DNA from: Choanephora cucurbitarum
Taxonomy: Eukaryota > Mucoromycota > Mucoromycetes > Mucorales > Choanephoraceae
Direction of reading: 5' to 3'
Length of the DNA: 64,000 bases
NCBI GenBank assembly: GCA_025331435.1
Contig: JAIWNI010000071.1
Coordinates: 1 to 64,000 of the forward strand
Part shown: positions 24,480-36,610 of the stretch, one piece after another
How positions within the stretch are numbered: position 1 is the stretch's first letter
Layout of the letters: each line of letters starts with the position of its first letter
Translations under genes and position numbers: made by a program
Notes under the pieces: model-generated
Seen by the model: the letters and a program-made list of their open reading frames with translations, nothing else
Databases searched by the model: none
What the model was told of the DNA's origin: nothing

Positions 24480-26997
24480 ATGTCAAGGATGTTAAAACAA
24501 CCTTCCATATCTGTTCGAAAACCTAAACCCCGTGTTCAAACCAAAGACGAAACAGAGGAAGAAACCAACTTGAAAGTAGGCCAACGCGTTACCATCCCAA
24601 CCTTGGATAACACAACAGGCATCCTTCGATATGTTGGTAAGATAGACCAGAAGCCAGGTACCTGGGCTGGTATAGAGCTGGACGAAAAAGGCCAGGGCAA
24701 AAACGATGGCAGTGCTCAAGGGTAACTAGTTGTCATTCTAGACCTCTACTTTTTCTCTCTTTTTCCTTTCTGTTATTTTTGTATTGACCATATTATAGTA
24801 AAAAATACTTTACCTGTGCTCCCAAGTCAGGTATCTTTATCGGTACAAACAAAGTCGTTGTCTTGCCATCTTTACCACCTTCAGTGCCTATCTCAAAACC
24901 ATCTACCTCAACACGTCGCTCCAACTTGCCCATCACAAGAAATGGATCAACTCATACCTCAACTCCCAGAATGAAGCCCTCCAATTCTTCTACCACATCC
25001 AACGGCAGTCTCAAAAAGCAGTCTATCCTCCGTAGCTCAGCTATCCCAGCAACATCCAACGTGAAAAGACCTCCTTCTGTCACTAGACCTGCTTCAGCAA
25101 CAAGACCAGCTTCTACAACAAGACCACCTTCAGTCGCCAGATCACCCTCGACCACTCGATCTTCTTCTTCGCCTGTGCCTCCACCATTGTCCTCTTCAGC
25201 ACCTACCACCAGCTTTGTTGAATCGCCCGTCTTACCACCAAGCCAAAAGCCAACCTTGACTCCCTCTACACAGACAAAGAAGCCTCAGACACCCACACCT
25301 TCTACTCCCACCCCACCACCACCACCTGCCACTATCACGGTGGATGAGCACCAGGAGACAACAAATCAACTGTATGAGATGCTAGAGAAAGTACAGAGAG
25401 AGCGGGATCAATTGTTGGCACAGATGAAGACAAAAGAGACAGCATGGGAGCGTCTTGTGTCATCAAGAGAAAGCCTGTCCTTACAGGTCCAAGAGAACGA
25501 ATCACGATGCCAACGACTATCAAAAGAACTGGAATCAGCACAGAATGAGGTTGAACAGTTACGAAACGGATTAGCAGAAAGAGACGCTTCCTTGGCAAAA
25601 AACCAGCGCGATGAAGAGAAGACGTCACAAGACCAGAAGCGTATTGAGCGATTAGAAGCACTGGTGCGCGACTTACAGAACCAACTCCAGGTATCTAAAG
25701 ATGAGCAGCTACAGCTATCGAGAGATCACGCGGGTATACTGGAACAAGTCAGACGAGAGGTCTCGTCCAATGAAGCCATGACGGCCTCATTAGAAAAAGA
25801 GTGCGAAGAGCTGAGAAGAACAAGCCTGGAGGCCATACGGGCCTATGAAGGCTCTCTGTTAGAGATCAACGAAAAGCATGGGGCCGAACTGAAACAAAGA
25901 GAGCAACAGATACAACAGCTAGAATATACCATTGCTGACTTGAGACACAAGCAAAGCACGTTATTTGATGATGATGAGCAGGACATTGATACTCGCCTGA
26001 ACGAGATGAGACATGCCTCTATGAATCCCATGGCAGATCAAAGACATCGTCTTGAAGAACAACTGGAACTGGCAATGACAGAGCTCGATCACGAACGTCA
26101 CTCTATCCAGACGTTGCAACAGGAAATGGATCAACTGAAGCTGGAACTGAGTCAGGCCAGACAACAGAGCTTGAGTGCTGAACAAAAGTACGAAAATCTA
26201 CAGGCAGAGTTCGCGAAAGAACTGAACGACAAGAAACGTCTGATTGAAGAGGCAGATAACGCCTTTGAGGCACAAGCTCGAGCTGAAGATGAACACTACC
26301 AGATAAAGTTGTCTAAAATGGCACTGGAAAAGGAATTCAATGCACTGTCGGAAGCACACAAGCAACTGGAACAGGATTACAATCATCTGATGGACGATAT
26401 GTTGGCTCTTGAGAAACAAGATCTACAGAACCCCATGGATTCTGCCGTCACACCTGATACAGCACGATTGCAAGAAAAAGTGCAACAGTTAGAGAGAGAG
26501 AATGAATCGCACCGACATAGTCTGTCGGCCGAAAAGAAGCAGGTGAGTCAACTGAGTAAGGATCTAGCAGAGCTAGAGTCCCTGGTTGAAAGCCGTGTCT
26601 TTGGTGAAGCAGATCTAGAAGAACAGTTGAATGACGAGCGAAAGAAGGTGATTGCCTTACAGAAAGAACTAGATGCTATCAAGAACAGAACCAGCATTCA
26701 AACAAAGGATGTACTTGCTTCACCCATGACACTCGGTACACCTTCGCCCACCCTTTCGCCAAATCAAAAGCATCAAGATCAGGCTCCCAAATACTGTGAG
26801 TTATGTGAGAGTGAGGGACATACGATCATGGAATGCAAAAGTGAACTCTCTCTCTCAGAAAGTAAACTGGTAAGTCACTTGGATGAAGGGGGGGGGATTG
26901 ACGGCTGATTAACGGGTTTCTGTAGTTTTGTGAAAACTGTGATGATTTTGGCGACCATGTCACTGAAGAATGCCCTAATCAAGACGAAACCTTTTAA
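24480..26997 (+). CDS. CAP-Gly microtubule plus-end protein (CLIP-170/Bik1/Tip1 family)
   Basis: Binds EB1-type proteins and growing microtubule ends. Three exons (24480-24721, 24799-26869, 26926-26997) give 794 residues. The CAP-Gly domain is at about 32-97 (VGQRVTI, TGILRYVGKI, PGTWAGIELDE, then GKNDGSAQGKKYFTC across intron 1, GIFIGTNKV). A Ser/Thr/Pro-rich linker follows (about 98-235, with repeated TRPAS/TRPPS units), then a long coiled coil (about 240-720). Two CCHC zinc knuckles form the tail: CELCESEGHTIMEC and CENCDDFGDHVTEEC, the classic CLIP-170 tail. The last intron separates the two knuckles; if it were retained, the protein would end 12 residues later without the second knuckle. 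Confidence 0.94.
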
Positions 26998-28148
26998 GTC
27001 ATGTATAAAAAAGGAATTTTGATCATTGTACATATACCTTCAAAAGAATAATAACCATACCTGATTTCTTTTTTGTCTTTCCTGTAACACAATAAAAAGA
27101 AAAGGAGAGAGTAAATGGCATTTGCCATTTTGTGATTCCTTGTTACTCTTGAATGTAGACTTTAAGGTAAAACAGAGTAGAAAGGTGTTGCTGTAGACCA
27201 TCCTACTTTCTTTCGTTTAGAAGTGATAGTCTAAATAATTGACTTCAATTTAAAAACGACCTCAAGTAGTCTCTACGGGATATTTTTTTTTTTAAAAAAA
27301 AAAAAGAGGCCACTTTATGCTGATCATCCAATAACTCAGCTAGTATTTGAGTAGCGCTTGTACAATATGTGTGTGTGTGTGGTACAAACATGTGCTATAA
27401 CAGAACAATGATCAAGGAGTACAAACAACGAATATACTGATTATTATTGAGAATCTAGGCAAGTATTGGTCCTATGTTGTCAAGACAAAGAAAGAAAAAA
27501 TAAGGAAGGAAATCTATACTTGGTGACATTGTTTATTTCGGATTACTTGGAAACGCATGTTCAGCATCGAGGGACAAACAATGATCAACAAGCAAACAGC
27601 TGTTAAAAAAATAAGCATGTGATTCCTTTTCTTCAACAAGACTTCTAATTCATGCGTAATATAAGCAATCTAAGAACTGAAAACCCTAACTCGTTCTAAC
27701 TAGGGGTCCAGGAAAGTCTGGTTCTCATAACATACTCATCATCAAGGGCAGTCTGTTTCAAACGCCTGCTACTAATGGTATATCACCTGCGCTGTTTGAA
27801 AGGGAAGATCCCGTCAGTCCCAGAAAATACAAAAGTCAGGACTGGCTTTCTATTATATCGAGTAAATCAAACGTCAATATGTTATCAGAATGAGAGAGAG
27901 AATGAGTTAAGTGATTGGCTGCTTTGGGCAAGAAAAGAAGAAAAGAAAAAAAAACTAGCCAGACTCTTGATGGTAGCAGGCTGGGGTAATTACTTGCTTC
28001 TCATTCTAGCAATTTCTTGCTACCTTGATTAATTCAGTCAGAAGAAAGCTTGGATATTTCAAACAAATAGGCAAGCACAGCTTCAGAAGATGATGGTTTA
28101 CGGAGCTGATAAACGAAGCAACACCTTGACCCTTCTTTAGTCAACCAA
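26998..28148. other. Intergenic spacer
   Basis: About 1.1 kb with no clear gene. The frame at 27775-28032 (+) has no motifs and an odd basic run. A short GT repeat lies at about 27368-27381, and a T-then-A homopolymer junction at about 27283-27305. Confidence 0.45.
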
Positions 28149-28623
28149 ATGGAGGATACGTTAGAGAGTGGTGGTCTATTACCTTATCTTACCTTCAAAA
28201 TACAAAAGGTATGACATTCCTTTTTTGAAACGACAAGCCAGCTTCATTCATGGCTATTCACTGTTACACTTTGATGATGCAAGAAAATAAAACACGCTTT
28301 TTTTTTTCTTGATAAATGAAGCAACGTAAAGTCAATTTATCAGACTGTTTAGCAACAGTAGTTGTTGCCTTTATTATGCCAGTAAGATCTTTGCAACAAC
28401 AGACTGATCAAACGAAGCCTGTCCCTATTTGATTTGTGCATGGCTTTAATTTGTGCTGCATTCATAAATTATATTATCAAAAAAAAAACGTGAACATTGC
28501 CTCATCTTTCCAATCAAAGTATATACTGTGTTACACTCTCTTTAGAGGATTTTTTTTTATTTACAGGCGAAAAGAAAAGAACATGGTATCAAGAATGCTT
28601 TCGTCCAGTATGTCGAGATGTAG
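28149..28623 (+). CDS. Tentative three-exon small ORF, 58 aa
   Basis: ATG at 28149 opens 20 codons ending at a GTATGA donor (28209). An acceptor ATGAAG at 28316-28321 opens 20 more codons (28322-28381) ending at GTAAGA. An acceptor TTTACAG at 28560-28566 opens 18 codons plus TAG at 28621. The three pieces join without frame conflict and encode a central hydrophobic segment, CLATVVVAFIMP. No family is recognised, and the last exon overlaps the antisense end of the Caf120-like gene. It could be a small membrane protein or a chance arrangement; transcript data would decide. Confidence 0.2.
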
Positions 28624-31600
28624 CTGACATGCGTGAATTTGAGACAACACTTTGATCTACTGAAGCAGAAGAAGGCGCGTTTTTATATCGTCGACTACTT
28701 CTTGAGCTGCTGTCCTTCATGCTGGACTGAGAAGGATTGGATGTCATAGACATAGCTTGCAAGGATGGATGTGCAGGCATCATTTGGGAAGCCATGAATT
28801 GAGGATTGTACATCATCATGGGTGGTGCCATCCAGCGTGGGTCCATCATAGGCGATGGTATGACTCGTGGATCCATCATGGGCATCATCATCATCTGTGG
28901 TTGCATCATAGGTGAATTGGCAAATGGAACTTGCATATACTTGAAAGAGAGACGATCAGAACAAACTTACTTTTCATATACTTTATAACTCACCTGTTGC
29001 ATCATCATTTGTTGTTGACCCATCAACATGCGCTCCCTCATAACTTGTTCGTCCATCATTGGCATTGTTTGCTGATATACTCGCTTTCCACGTTCTTCCT
29101 TTTCCGAAATGATACCTAGTAACCCTGTACGAGGTGTTGATTTCTTGGATAGATGAGAGCCAGGTGAAGCTACCTGTACAAGTGATTGCCCTGATGATCT
29201 AGCTTGGCTCTCCAATTTCTTTGCTAGCAAGCCTTGATTAGATTGAGACTGAACTTGATCGAGCAAGCTATTTTGAGCAAAGAGAGGCGTGTTATCGTCT
29301 TCGTCGTCAGGGACATTATGGTTGTTTGACTGAGCAAACTGTGCACTTCGATTTGCATGGTATGGTATGGTATATAAGGAATCGTTGCCATGTGTAATAC
29401 GCGCATCCATTGATGACGTTTCCCAATGGCTTGAATGAACATTAGGCGTAGTATGGTGGTGTTGAAGACGATTGGTGACTGGTTCTCTCACATTGACTGA
29501 GCTTGTAGATCCATAGGAAGTTAAAGGTATCATTGAATTGGCTCTCTGTTGAGAATAGAATGATCGCTTGTTCTTGCTTGTACTAAAGAAAGAACCTTCT
29601 GAGTCAGATACTTCTTGTCCTCGACTGGCCATCGATCCCTTTCTCTTGCCAGTTTCTTTTGCTTGATTGCTTCTTTGAGGCTTAGAGTGTTCGCTAAACA
29701 AGCTTTCTGTCTCGTTGAAGACTGAGTTGGCAAAACTATCGTCCATCAACATATCGGTTGACAGTGTTAATTTCGTAGGAGATACTTCAGATACTTCAGA
29801 TCCTGACTTTGATGTGTTGGGTGTCATTGGCTTCATTGCTCTTGGAGGTTCTTTGAGGGCTGTTGAGATAGCAGGTCTTAGACTCAACCGATAAAGTGAA
29901 TCATCGTCACTGTCTGTTTCCTCTTTCTGTTCTTCGCTTTCATCTTCAGAATCGCTGACATCGCTAGCACATGTTACATTCCTGAGGTGCGTCGAGCTAT
30001 GAGCGTTTTTGATAGGCACCGCCTGCTCTTTAGTGGGTATAACAGGTTCGCTGACGCTGTGTAGTTGATCTAAAGGTGGGCGCGCTGATGATGCTAAGTC
30101 GACATCTGCTTTTTCTTCCCTTTCTTGCTTTGGCTCCATAGGTGGGATACCTTGCATCACCTTGTCTAAGAGGATGTTTGAATACTCTTTTTTGTTGTCT
30201 ATTAGTGTTGTGCCATAACTGACATTGACCGACTCTACTTCATCGATATCCAAAAATAACCTTGTATGACACATTTCAGCGAAATTTAATGCGCAAGGAT
30301 TTTTAGGATCGTCCAATAATGTCTCTGGTCTGCCGTACAATCGAAAAGCATCAAAAACACCAATGAGCCACCGAACAAGATCGTTTGTATCTGATGACAT
30401 TATGAGAGCACTTGATGAGTTGCTAATCAGCTGCATTTCATGACTATTCGGCTTGCGTTTGAACAGGCTACCTTCAACTTTGAACAAAGTTGCCATATGA
30501 ATTAGTTTGGGCGATTCTGGATAGATGGTGTAAGCTTGTACAACATGCTCCAATGTCATCATAGGGTATTTTGCTTTTCTAGACTCGAAGAACATGATTT
30601 GTCCACTGGTGGGTACCACCTTCTTATTGAAAAAGCGCTTTTGAATTTTGCGGTTAGAGGCTACTGCCCAATACGTTTTCCAGCCTGTTGTCCCAGGAAA
30701 TCTGACTTGCACTGTACCCTCTGTTGTTGACGATGCAAGAGGCCAGAGTGATCGAAATTGGGGTCGAGATATAAACGCTTTTGTATAGATCTCTTGAATG
30801 CGGGCACATTCAAAGCAAGATAACCGAATGGCTCGAATCCAACGATACAGCGCTTTTTCATCTGTTGCCTGTAGTAAGTAACGGTTGGCACCTGCTGAAT
30901 TGAGTGAGAAGAGATGAGTTCTTGTTTCAGCTGTAAGACGGTTTTCATGACTGACGGTTGAATCGGTAATGTTGATATATTGAGGGTATACATCGTCTTG
31001 TTGCTTTTCTGCATCCCATAAGGTCAAGACGGGACCACACAACTCAACATACCAAAGAGACCATCTTTTGGACCCGTATGGGGAGCCATTGGTATTTAAA
31101 TCGTTTCTTTTCTGTAGATAGCCTTCAATGTACACTTTATCTGTATACGCTTCTATAAGCTGGTGTACAGCATCAAACTCATGTGCAGGCAATGAATCAC
31201 AATATGACTTTTGTGGTTTGATGAAGCGTGCTGGTCTTTTTTGCATCAAAGTAACTTGAGCAGCATTGCGAATAGACACAGGTCGGCCCTGTTTCTTTTC
31301 ATCATGATATATGTCCATTGGCTCTGGCTCATATGTATAGGTTGTAGAGTAAGCTTGTTCGTTGTGACTATCTGAAGAGTCGTTGTGAGCTATATCGTTG
31401 TCGTCGTAATCGTCATGGGAAGAGTGCCAATTAGGTTGATTGAGGCCATATTTTTCTAAATATAGCAACTGAGAACGTCTGCGAGTTGCCATAGATACTT
31501 TTCGACGAGTAGGCCGAGAACGTTGGGTATATTCTGTTGTTGTTGACTGACTCATGTTATCTGAATCTACATCCATAAGACTATCTCTATGCTTTTTTGA

Positions 31601-31624
31601 GTTGTTTGTATGTGAATAGCTCAT
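28589..31624 (-). CDS. PH-domain protein of the Caf120/Skg3 family
   Basis: Exons 28994-31624 and 28589-28939 give 993 residues. Caf120 and Skg3 are yeast paralogues: Caf120 associates with the CCR4-NOT complex, Skg3 with bud-neck and cell-wall functions. After a disordered N-terminus (about 1-150), a PH domain begins at YIEGYLQKRNDLN and runs through WYVELCGPVLTLWDAEKQ, YINITDSTV and ALYRWIRAIRLS (about 170-285). A second PH-like block follows (VQVRFPGTTGWKTYWAV, VVPTSGQIMFFESRKAKYP, LVRWLIGVFDAFRLYG), characteristic of this family. The C-terminal half is disordered and Ser-rich. The last exon is a Met/Pro/Gln-rich tail (QPQMMMMPMMDPR and similar). The long 5' homopolymer-rich leader was not translated. 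Confidence 0.82.
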
Positions 31625-34600
31625 GTTGAAATGGCAAAAAAAAATGATGATTCAATAATCACGAAAGAAGCAAAATAAAGAAAAAGAGAGAAAAAAAGAA
31701 GGTAGAAAAGCCAGAATACAAACATGGCAGAAAAAGAAAAAAAAATCGAGAGTAGTACAAAATTTAAAAATTGCAAAGTCAGGTGAGTCAGAAAAAAAAA
31801 AGAAAGCAAAGTAAGGAGATCTGCTCTTTATTATAAACAAACAATGTCATCTTGTTGTCATGATAGTATCCTATTCATAATCTTCATGAATTGTTTATAG
31901 CTTATTTCACAAGCCAATAGAATATGTGGGCCTTGGTACAAACTTAATGCATATGTTTCGAATTTTGTTTGCCTCATTTTGGTACTACAATGTTAGACAA
32001 ACACACTTTTATTCTTGTGCAAGTCAGTAAAGTTGACTGACTGTCATAAAACGACTAAACGTTAATATGAAGTGACTTTTATATCAGGTTTATTTATAGG
32101 GACAACCAAGACTTGGTCTCACTAAGTGCTTGTTTGGCAAGACACTGCTATGCTTTATGAACTTTGAAGTTGTTAAAGGTTCTTTTTTGGGTTAATTAAG
32201 GATCACTTACAGATAAAATGAAATTAGTAATTAGAGAGAGATTATTGCGGTTAATATTCTCTTATAAAGAATTTGAGATAAACTAGCTCGATACAGCTTT
32301 CGGAATAGTTTCCTTTTTGATATAAGAATAGTGGCCTTAACGAAGATAACTAAAGGTAAGAGAAATGAAAATTGAAATTTCAGAGATACTTTGGTGGGCA
32401 TCTCAGCATAGAGATTGAGTAAGAACAGATGGTTACATTTATAAAAGCCAAACACATGGTTATGAGAGGGCAGTTTTGTATCAAGCGAAGTCATATAATT
32501 ATAAGCTCATTAGCTAATCATTTTTAGGGAGTGCTATAGCTCTGTATTAATGTACTCTTGATTAGCATGGCCTGCAATATAGAGTAGGTAGTCCTGTATC
32601 TGTATTATACGGACTTAATTGTACCCTACTATATGAAGAAATATATCAGCAATAAGCTTGTTTGATACCTTATTTCTGCTTACAAAACGTGCTGCTGTCA
32701 CGGGCACAATATGTATCTCTTTAATCTGATATATTTTGCTTGACACTGAAACAACATGCAGTAAAGAGAGTGCTGTTTGGTTGATACAAGCAAAAGTGAA
32801 GATATAAGATCTGTCATTCCAACACTTCTGGCGTATTTCGAGGACCCAACATGCCTTTGTTTTTTTAATGACTCGTACAATGCGACCTGAAGGCTACTAA
32901 CTATGTCATAGTACATAACCTTCGTGAGTTTAAATTAGCTGATGAAACGGTGCTGTGGTAGTTACCAAACTTTGAATATTAAGCAACAACTTGAAGTAAC
33001 CAACTATCGCACTCAAGCAGTTTTTATTGACCTGCTCAACTGAAGCGATCACTTATCATACTCTCAGAGTGGAAATTAAAAGTACAAATTAAGAAAGCAT
33101 GTACTATTTTGGATAATCGATAAATGGCCACACACCAGCACTGCTATGTTTTGATAGTGTCGAATTGCCAAAATAGAACATTACGTATGTCTGGTTTGTC
33201 TATATCCAATCGTCATTTTTTGACATAACTCTAAAAAAAAACTACAACGTGCCAAAATAAATATAAGTCTTTTTTTTTGGTCGCATTGACTGTCAGGATG
33301 AAAGGGAGTATGGTATTTAGTTCATTGCCTCCATCGATTTCATTCGGTCCTTTTTTTTTGACAAACTCTTCACAGAATTTGAACTGTCTAGCCAGGCTGA
33401 ATGCTCATTCTGATACAGTAGCCATTCGACTTAAGAATAGATGATTTAAGAGTATGCTCGATATAAGAGTGTATCTTTCAAGATTACAAGTACACTTGAA
33501 CAAAGTGAATACCGCACTTTTGAAGTAGCGTATAGATTTCATAAAACCATGGAATGGCATAATCTCTTTCTCTCCTTTTGGTGAATTCTCGAGCAATTCA
33601 AAAACGATCAGAGATTGTTACAAAGGAGATGACCTTAGCACTTAAAATTGAGTGGACATGAATTATCAAACACTGCAGGGCACTTTGTCAATTACCTCCT
33701 ACTAACTCCTTTGATTCAAGGCTCCTGAAGAAAACATTGAATGACACATTCGAGATGCTTGATATACTACACGGTCCTCAAAGGACAAAAAATAAAGCAA
33801 AGCATGTGAAAGTCAATATATTATCTGTTCATAAAAAGGCTTTCGATACATGACACGATTTTTTCAGCTTCTACAATGCAGCTTTGAACATATTAACTCA
33901 CAATGCTTAGCAGCTTGATGTAAGAGAGTTATCTTTGATAGATATCAGTTATTTACTGCTCCAACAGAGCTTTCTTACAACTAAAGCGACTCTCAGAGTC
34001 GACCTTTCTTTTTTTTTCCTCGTCCACACAGAAACTATAACATTCGTTTATTTTTTTGGTTTTAAACGATCTCTCATAGATTCTTAAGTAATGCAGAATT
34101 TCATGCTCTCTCTATCCTTGAGATCTACCAAATAAGTAGACCAGAATTGTCCCTCTCCTCCTCCTTTACTAGCTTCATACTTACTTTGAGGGGATACTCA
34201 CCATATAATTGATTCAGACTTCGACGATCTTTTTAGTTAATTTAGTAGCATAAATTACATCTTCTACCATAGGAGATACAAATGTTCGATTTCAGAAACA
34301 GTGACAGTCTGTGTTTGGCAAACTGACCAAAAGCGTTAGTTTTATACCTAAAAGCTATCAAGTTTCAGAATAATTATAGACCTAGTAAAAGTAGGTATTA
34401 AATTAGTTATCATTGCTTCTAAGCCTGTTGTCCAATTAATATTCTGCAAAATGTTTTTATGTAGACGGTTAGGGTTACTGCTGAAGTGAGAGTTGTTTCT
34501 GTAAACAATAAAGACAATCACGCTCATACTTATGCTTACATTTACACATTCCTTTAGTTTCACGTCGCAAGCAAACAAATCATATTGTAAGTGTTCAAAT

Positions 34601-34990
34601 TAGACTCAACTGGAGCCTTTTGACGTTCTATCAAGCCACTTCAGTGCGTACTTGTAGTTATCGCAAGGTTATGAGCAGAACTCTCCTCACTTAACAACTT
34701 ATCTTCAAGAGCTAATATACTCATAGAACAAAAGGAACACCATCAATCTTCGCTCCTAGCTTGTCTCAAGCTTATATGCTTGTAATTGATATTCTCTCTT
34801 TTTCTTTATTCAACTTATTCTCTTTCCTCTCTAACGTTCATTGAAATCAATAAAGGAGAAGTTTGTGTTTGCACTGAATTGTACTAATACCGATTTATTA
34901 TCTGCAAAGCAGAGGCCTTGAAGAAAAACTTAAAACAAGAAACATGCATGACAACAAAGGAAGTTTGGGTAGTATTATAAACAGATATCT
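31625..34990. other. Gene-poor AT-rich region
   Basis: About 3.4 kb with no supported gene on either strand. Short frames (32231-32494, 32698-32916, 33405-33596, 34348-34578) lack motifs and mostly begin at non-conserved positions. An imperfect hairpin of about 60 nt lies near 32577-32637. The first 200 bp are the promoter of the Caf120-like gene. The texture suggests decayed repeats, but I cannot name a family. Confidence 0.45.
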
Positions 34991-35290
34991 GTAAAAAAAA
35001 ACTAGGGGTCGTTTAAAGGTTTTTTAAAGGTCAAAAGACCCCGATTTTGAAAGGTTTTTTTGTCGAAATCAAAGGCTATTTAGAGGTTAAACTGTCGAGG
35101 TTTTTTAGAGGTTTTTTTTGGGCACTCAATTGCAAATGGTCGTTTGGAGGTCGTTTGGAGGTCGTCTAGAGGTCGTCTAGAGGTTTTTAAAACGGGCCTT
35201 TTATTGGCCTTTATTTCAGGGTTTTTCAATGGTTTGTACATTCGAAAAAAAGGTCTTTTAGAGGTTCAAATTAAACACATTTTATTGGCT
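34991..35290. repeat. AGGTTTTT-rich repeat block, left flank of the orphan gene
   Basis: The block starts CTGTAAAAAAAAACTAGGGG and is filled with variants of AAAGGTTTTTT / AGAGGTTTTTT. It contains four tandem 11-mers at 35138-35181 (two GGTCGTTTGGA then two GGTCGTCTAGA). The opposite flank at 36440-36608 carries the same motif in inverted orientation and ends TTTTTTTACAG, so the two blocks share an 11-bp inverted end (CTGTAAAAAAA). I saw no target-site duplication. Confidence 0.6.
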
Positions 35291-35409
35291 ATAAATGAAT
35301 GTCTTTAATTATGCTTGGAAAGCTACATAATCGCTTCCAGCCAATGCTTGTGAAATTGAAACAGCAGATACAAGGGGAAAGCAGTTTATTCAAGCAAAAA
35401 AGAAATCAA

Positions 35410-36032
35410 TTAGCTAGCAGCAGAAGCATTTCTTGCAGCAAGACGAACTGCCCTTTTTTTGTCTACAAATACATAATATTACAATTAGCAATAGTGTCGT
35501 TTACTTGTGATAGTTTACTTACTGTCGCTTGGCAAATTCTGTCCAAGAGTTTTGGATAGCAAATCCAACAGGCCAGCACGACTCGCACTCAAAAGAAAGG
35601 ACAGCTCTTCATGTGCTCCTAACAAGAAATAAAGTGCTGTTCGCTGCATTAAAGACTTACCTTGAACTGAGACATCTGTATAACAGGCATACTGATTACC
35701 TTGAGCGTTAGCATACGAAGTGCATGCTTTCAGGGAAATGTTATTGAAGTTCTTGTAAAGAGCGTTTAGCTCTTCCTCAGTACGATCAGTAAGAGCATCA
35801 GCCAGAACCCATTTCATACCTGCGGTAGGATTGGTTCGCTTGGGCATATTATACCTAAAGCCTTTTGCCAGGGTGTAGGGCCTTGATGATTGCTTTGCTG
35901 CTGGACTTGTTCAATAAGTGTCCGGACTTACTCAGCAAGCATTGCATTCTGCTTTTCCAAGGCAGCGAGATGGACAACAACTAGGTTGAATGAAGTCAAG
36001 AGGTCAGTTGCATACTTGGAAGTAGGAGCCAT
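35410..36032 (-). CDS. Repeat-flanked orphan gene, 147 aa
   Basis: Four exons (35932-36032, 35661-35854, 35523-35618, 35410-35462) join exactly in frame with good GTAAGT donors and TAG acceptors. The intron 35619-35660 is only 42 nt and stop-free, so a 14-residue longer form is possible. The protein has no signal peptide or membrane segment. It begins MAPTSKYATDLLTSFN, is helical through VVVHLAALEKQNAMLAE, has three cysteines near the centre (KACTSYAN, YACYTD), continues with EELSFLLSASRAGLLDLL, and ends in a basic Ala/Arg/Ser tail (KKRAVRLAARNASAAS). I recognise no family. An intact multi-exon structure between two inverted AGGTTTTT-rich blocks in a gene-poor zone suggests either a lineage-specific gene or cargo/accessory protein of a mobile element. 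Confidence 0.6.
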
Positions 36033-36419
36033 TTTGATATTGTTCTAAAGATTAAACAAAAAGCAATAAGTTATTGCCTCATTACTGCTATTCATATTAT
36101 ACAAAAAAACACATCAATCGAGCAATATTTCTGATGCGATACTACGAGTTAAAATAGAATAGTAAATAGATGAATGACAAGAAGCAAGCTTTTACTTTTA
36201 TTTACCTTAAAGTTGAATAAGTGAGGAGAAAAAAGAGGGTTAGTAATCGTCAAAAAAAATTCTTCTTCTACCGGGAAGACCGCAGTAGCTTCAAAATAAG
36301 GACTGCATTCGCAGTACATTTACAAAGTAAATTGTTCAAAAGGTTAACTTGTCAAGAATTTCTGCTTTGCATTACACAAAAACATCTTCAATTGGAGCGG
36401 CATAGTTAAAATTGGTACC
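36033..36419. other. Upstream region of the orphan gene
   Basis: Promoter side of the minus-strand orphan gene. The frame at 36221-36409 (+) is rich in Lys/Phe from A/T tracts and has no motif. Confidence 0.4.
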
Positions 36420-36610
36420 TTTCAATTTAATCAACTTCACATAAAAAATAAAAAATTGGACCCGCAAAAAGCCTTTTTTTGAAAAGGTCAACCAAAACCC
36501 AGCAGAAACCTTCGGCAAAAGGCTAATTAAGTGCTAAACCTCTCAAAAACCTCTGAGAAAAGGTTTTTTGCTGGCTTTTTTACGAAAAAACCTTTATTTT
36601 TTTACAGTGT
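36420..36610. repeat. AGGTTTTT-rich repeat block, right flank, with CACTGTAAAAA terminus
   Basis: On the minus strand the block begins CACTGTAAAAAAATAAAGG at about 36608 and continues with AAAGGTTTTTT, AGAGGTTTTTG and AAAGGCTTTTTGCGGGTC motifs. The first 20 bases nearly match the solo end at about 7070-7090, and its first 11 after CA match the left flank at 34991. This supports a dispersed element family with CTGTAAAAAAA ends. Confidence 0.55.

Noticed and set aside
24952..25209. Minus-strand Glu/Gly/Val-rich frame over the CLIP gene
   Set aside because: Its composition is the mirror of the Ser/Thr/Pro-rich linker coding sequence on the plus strand.
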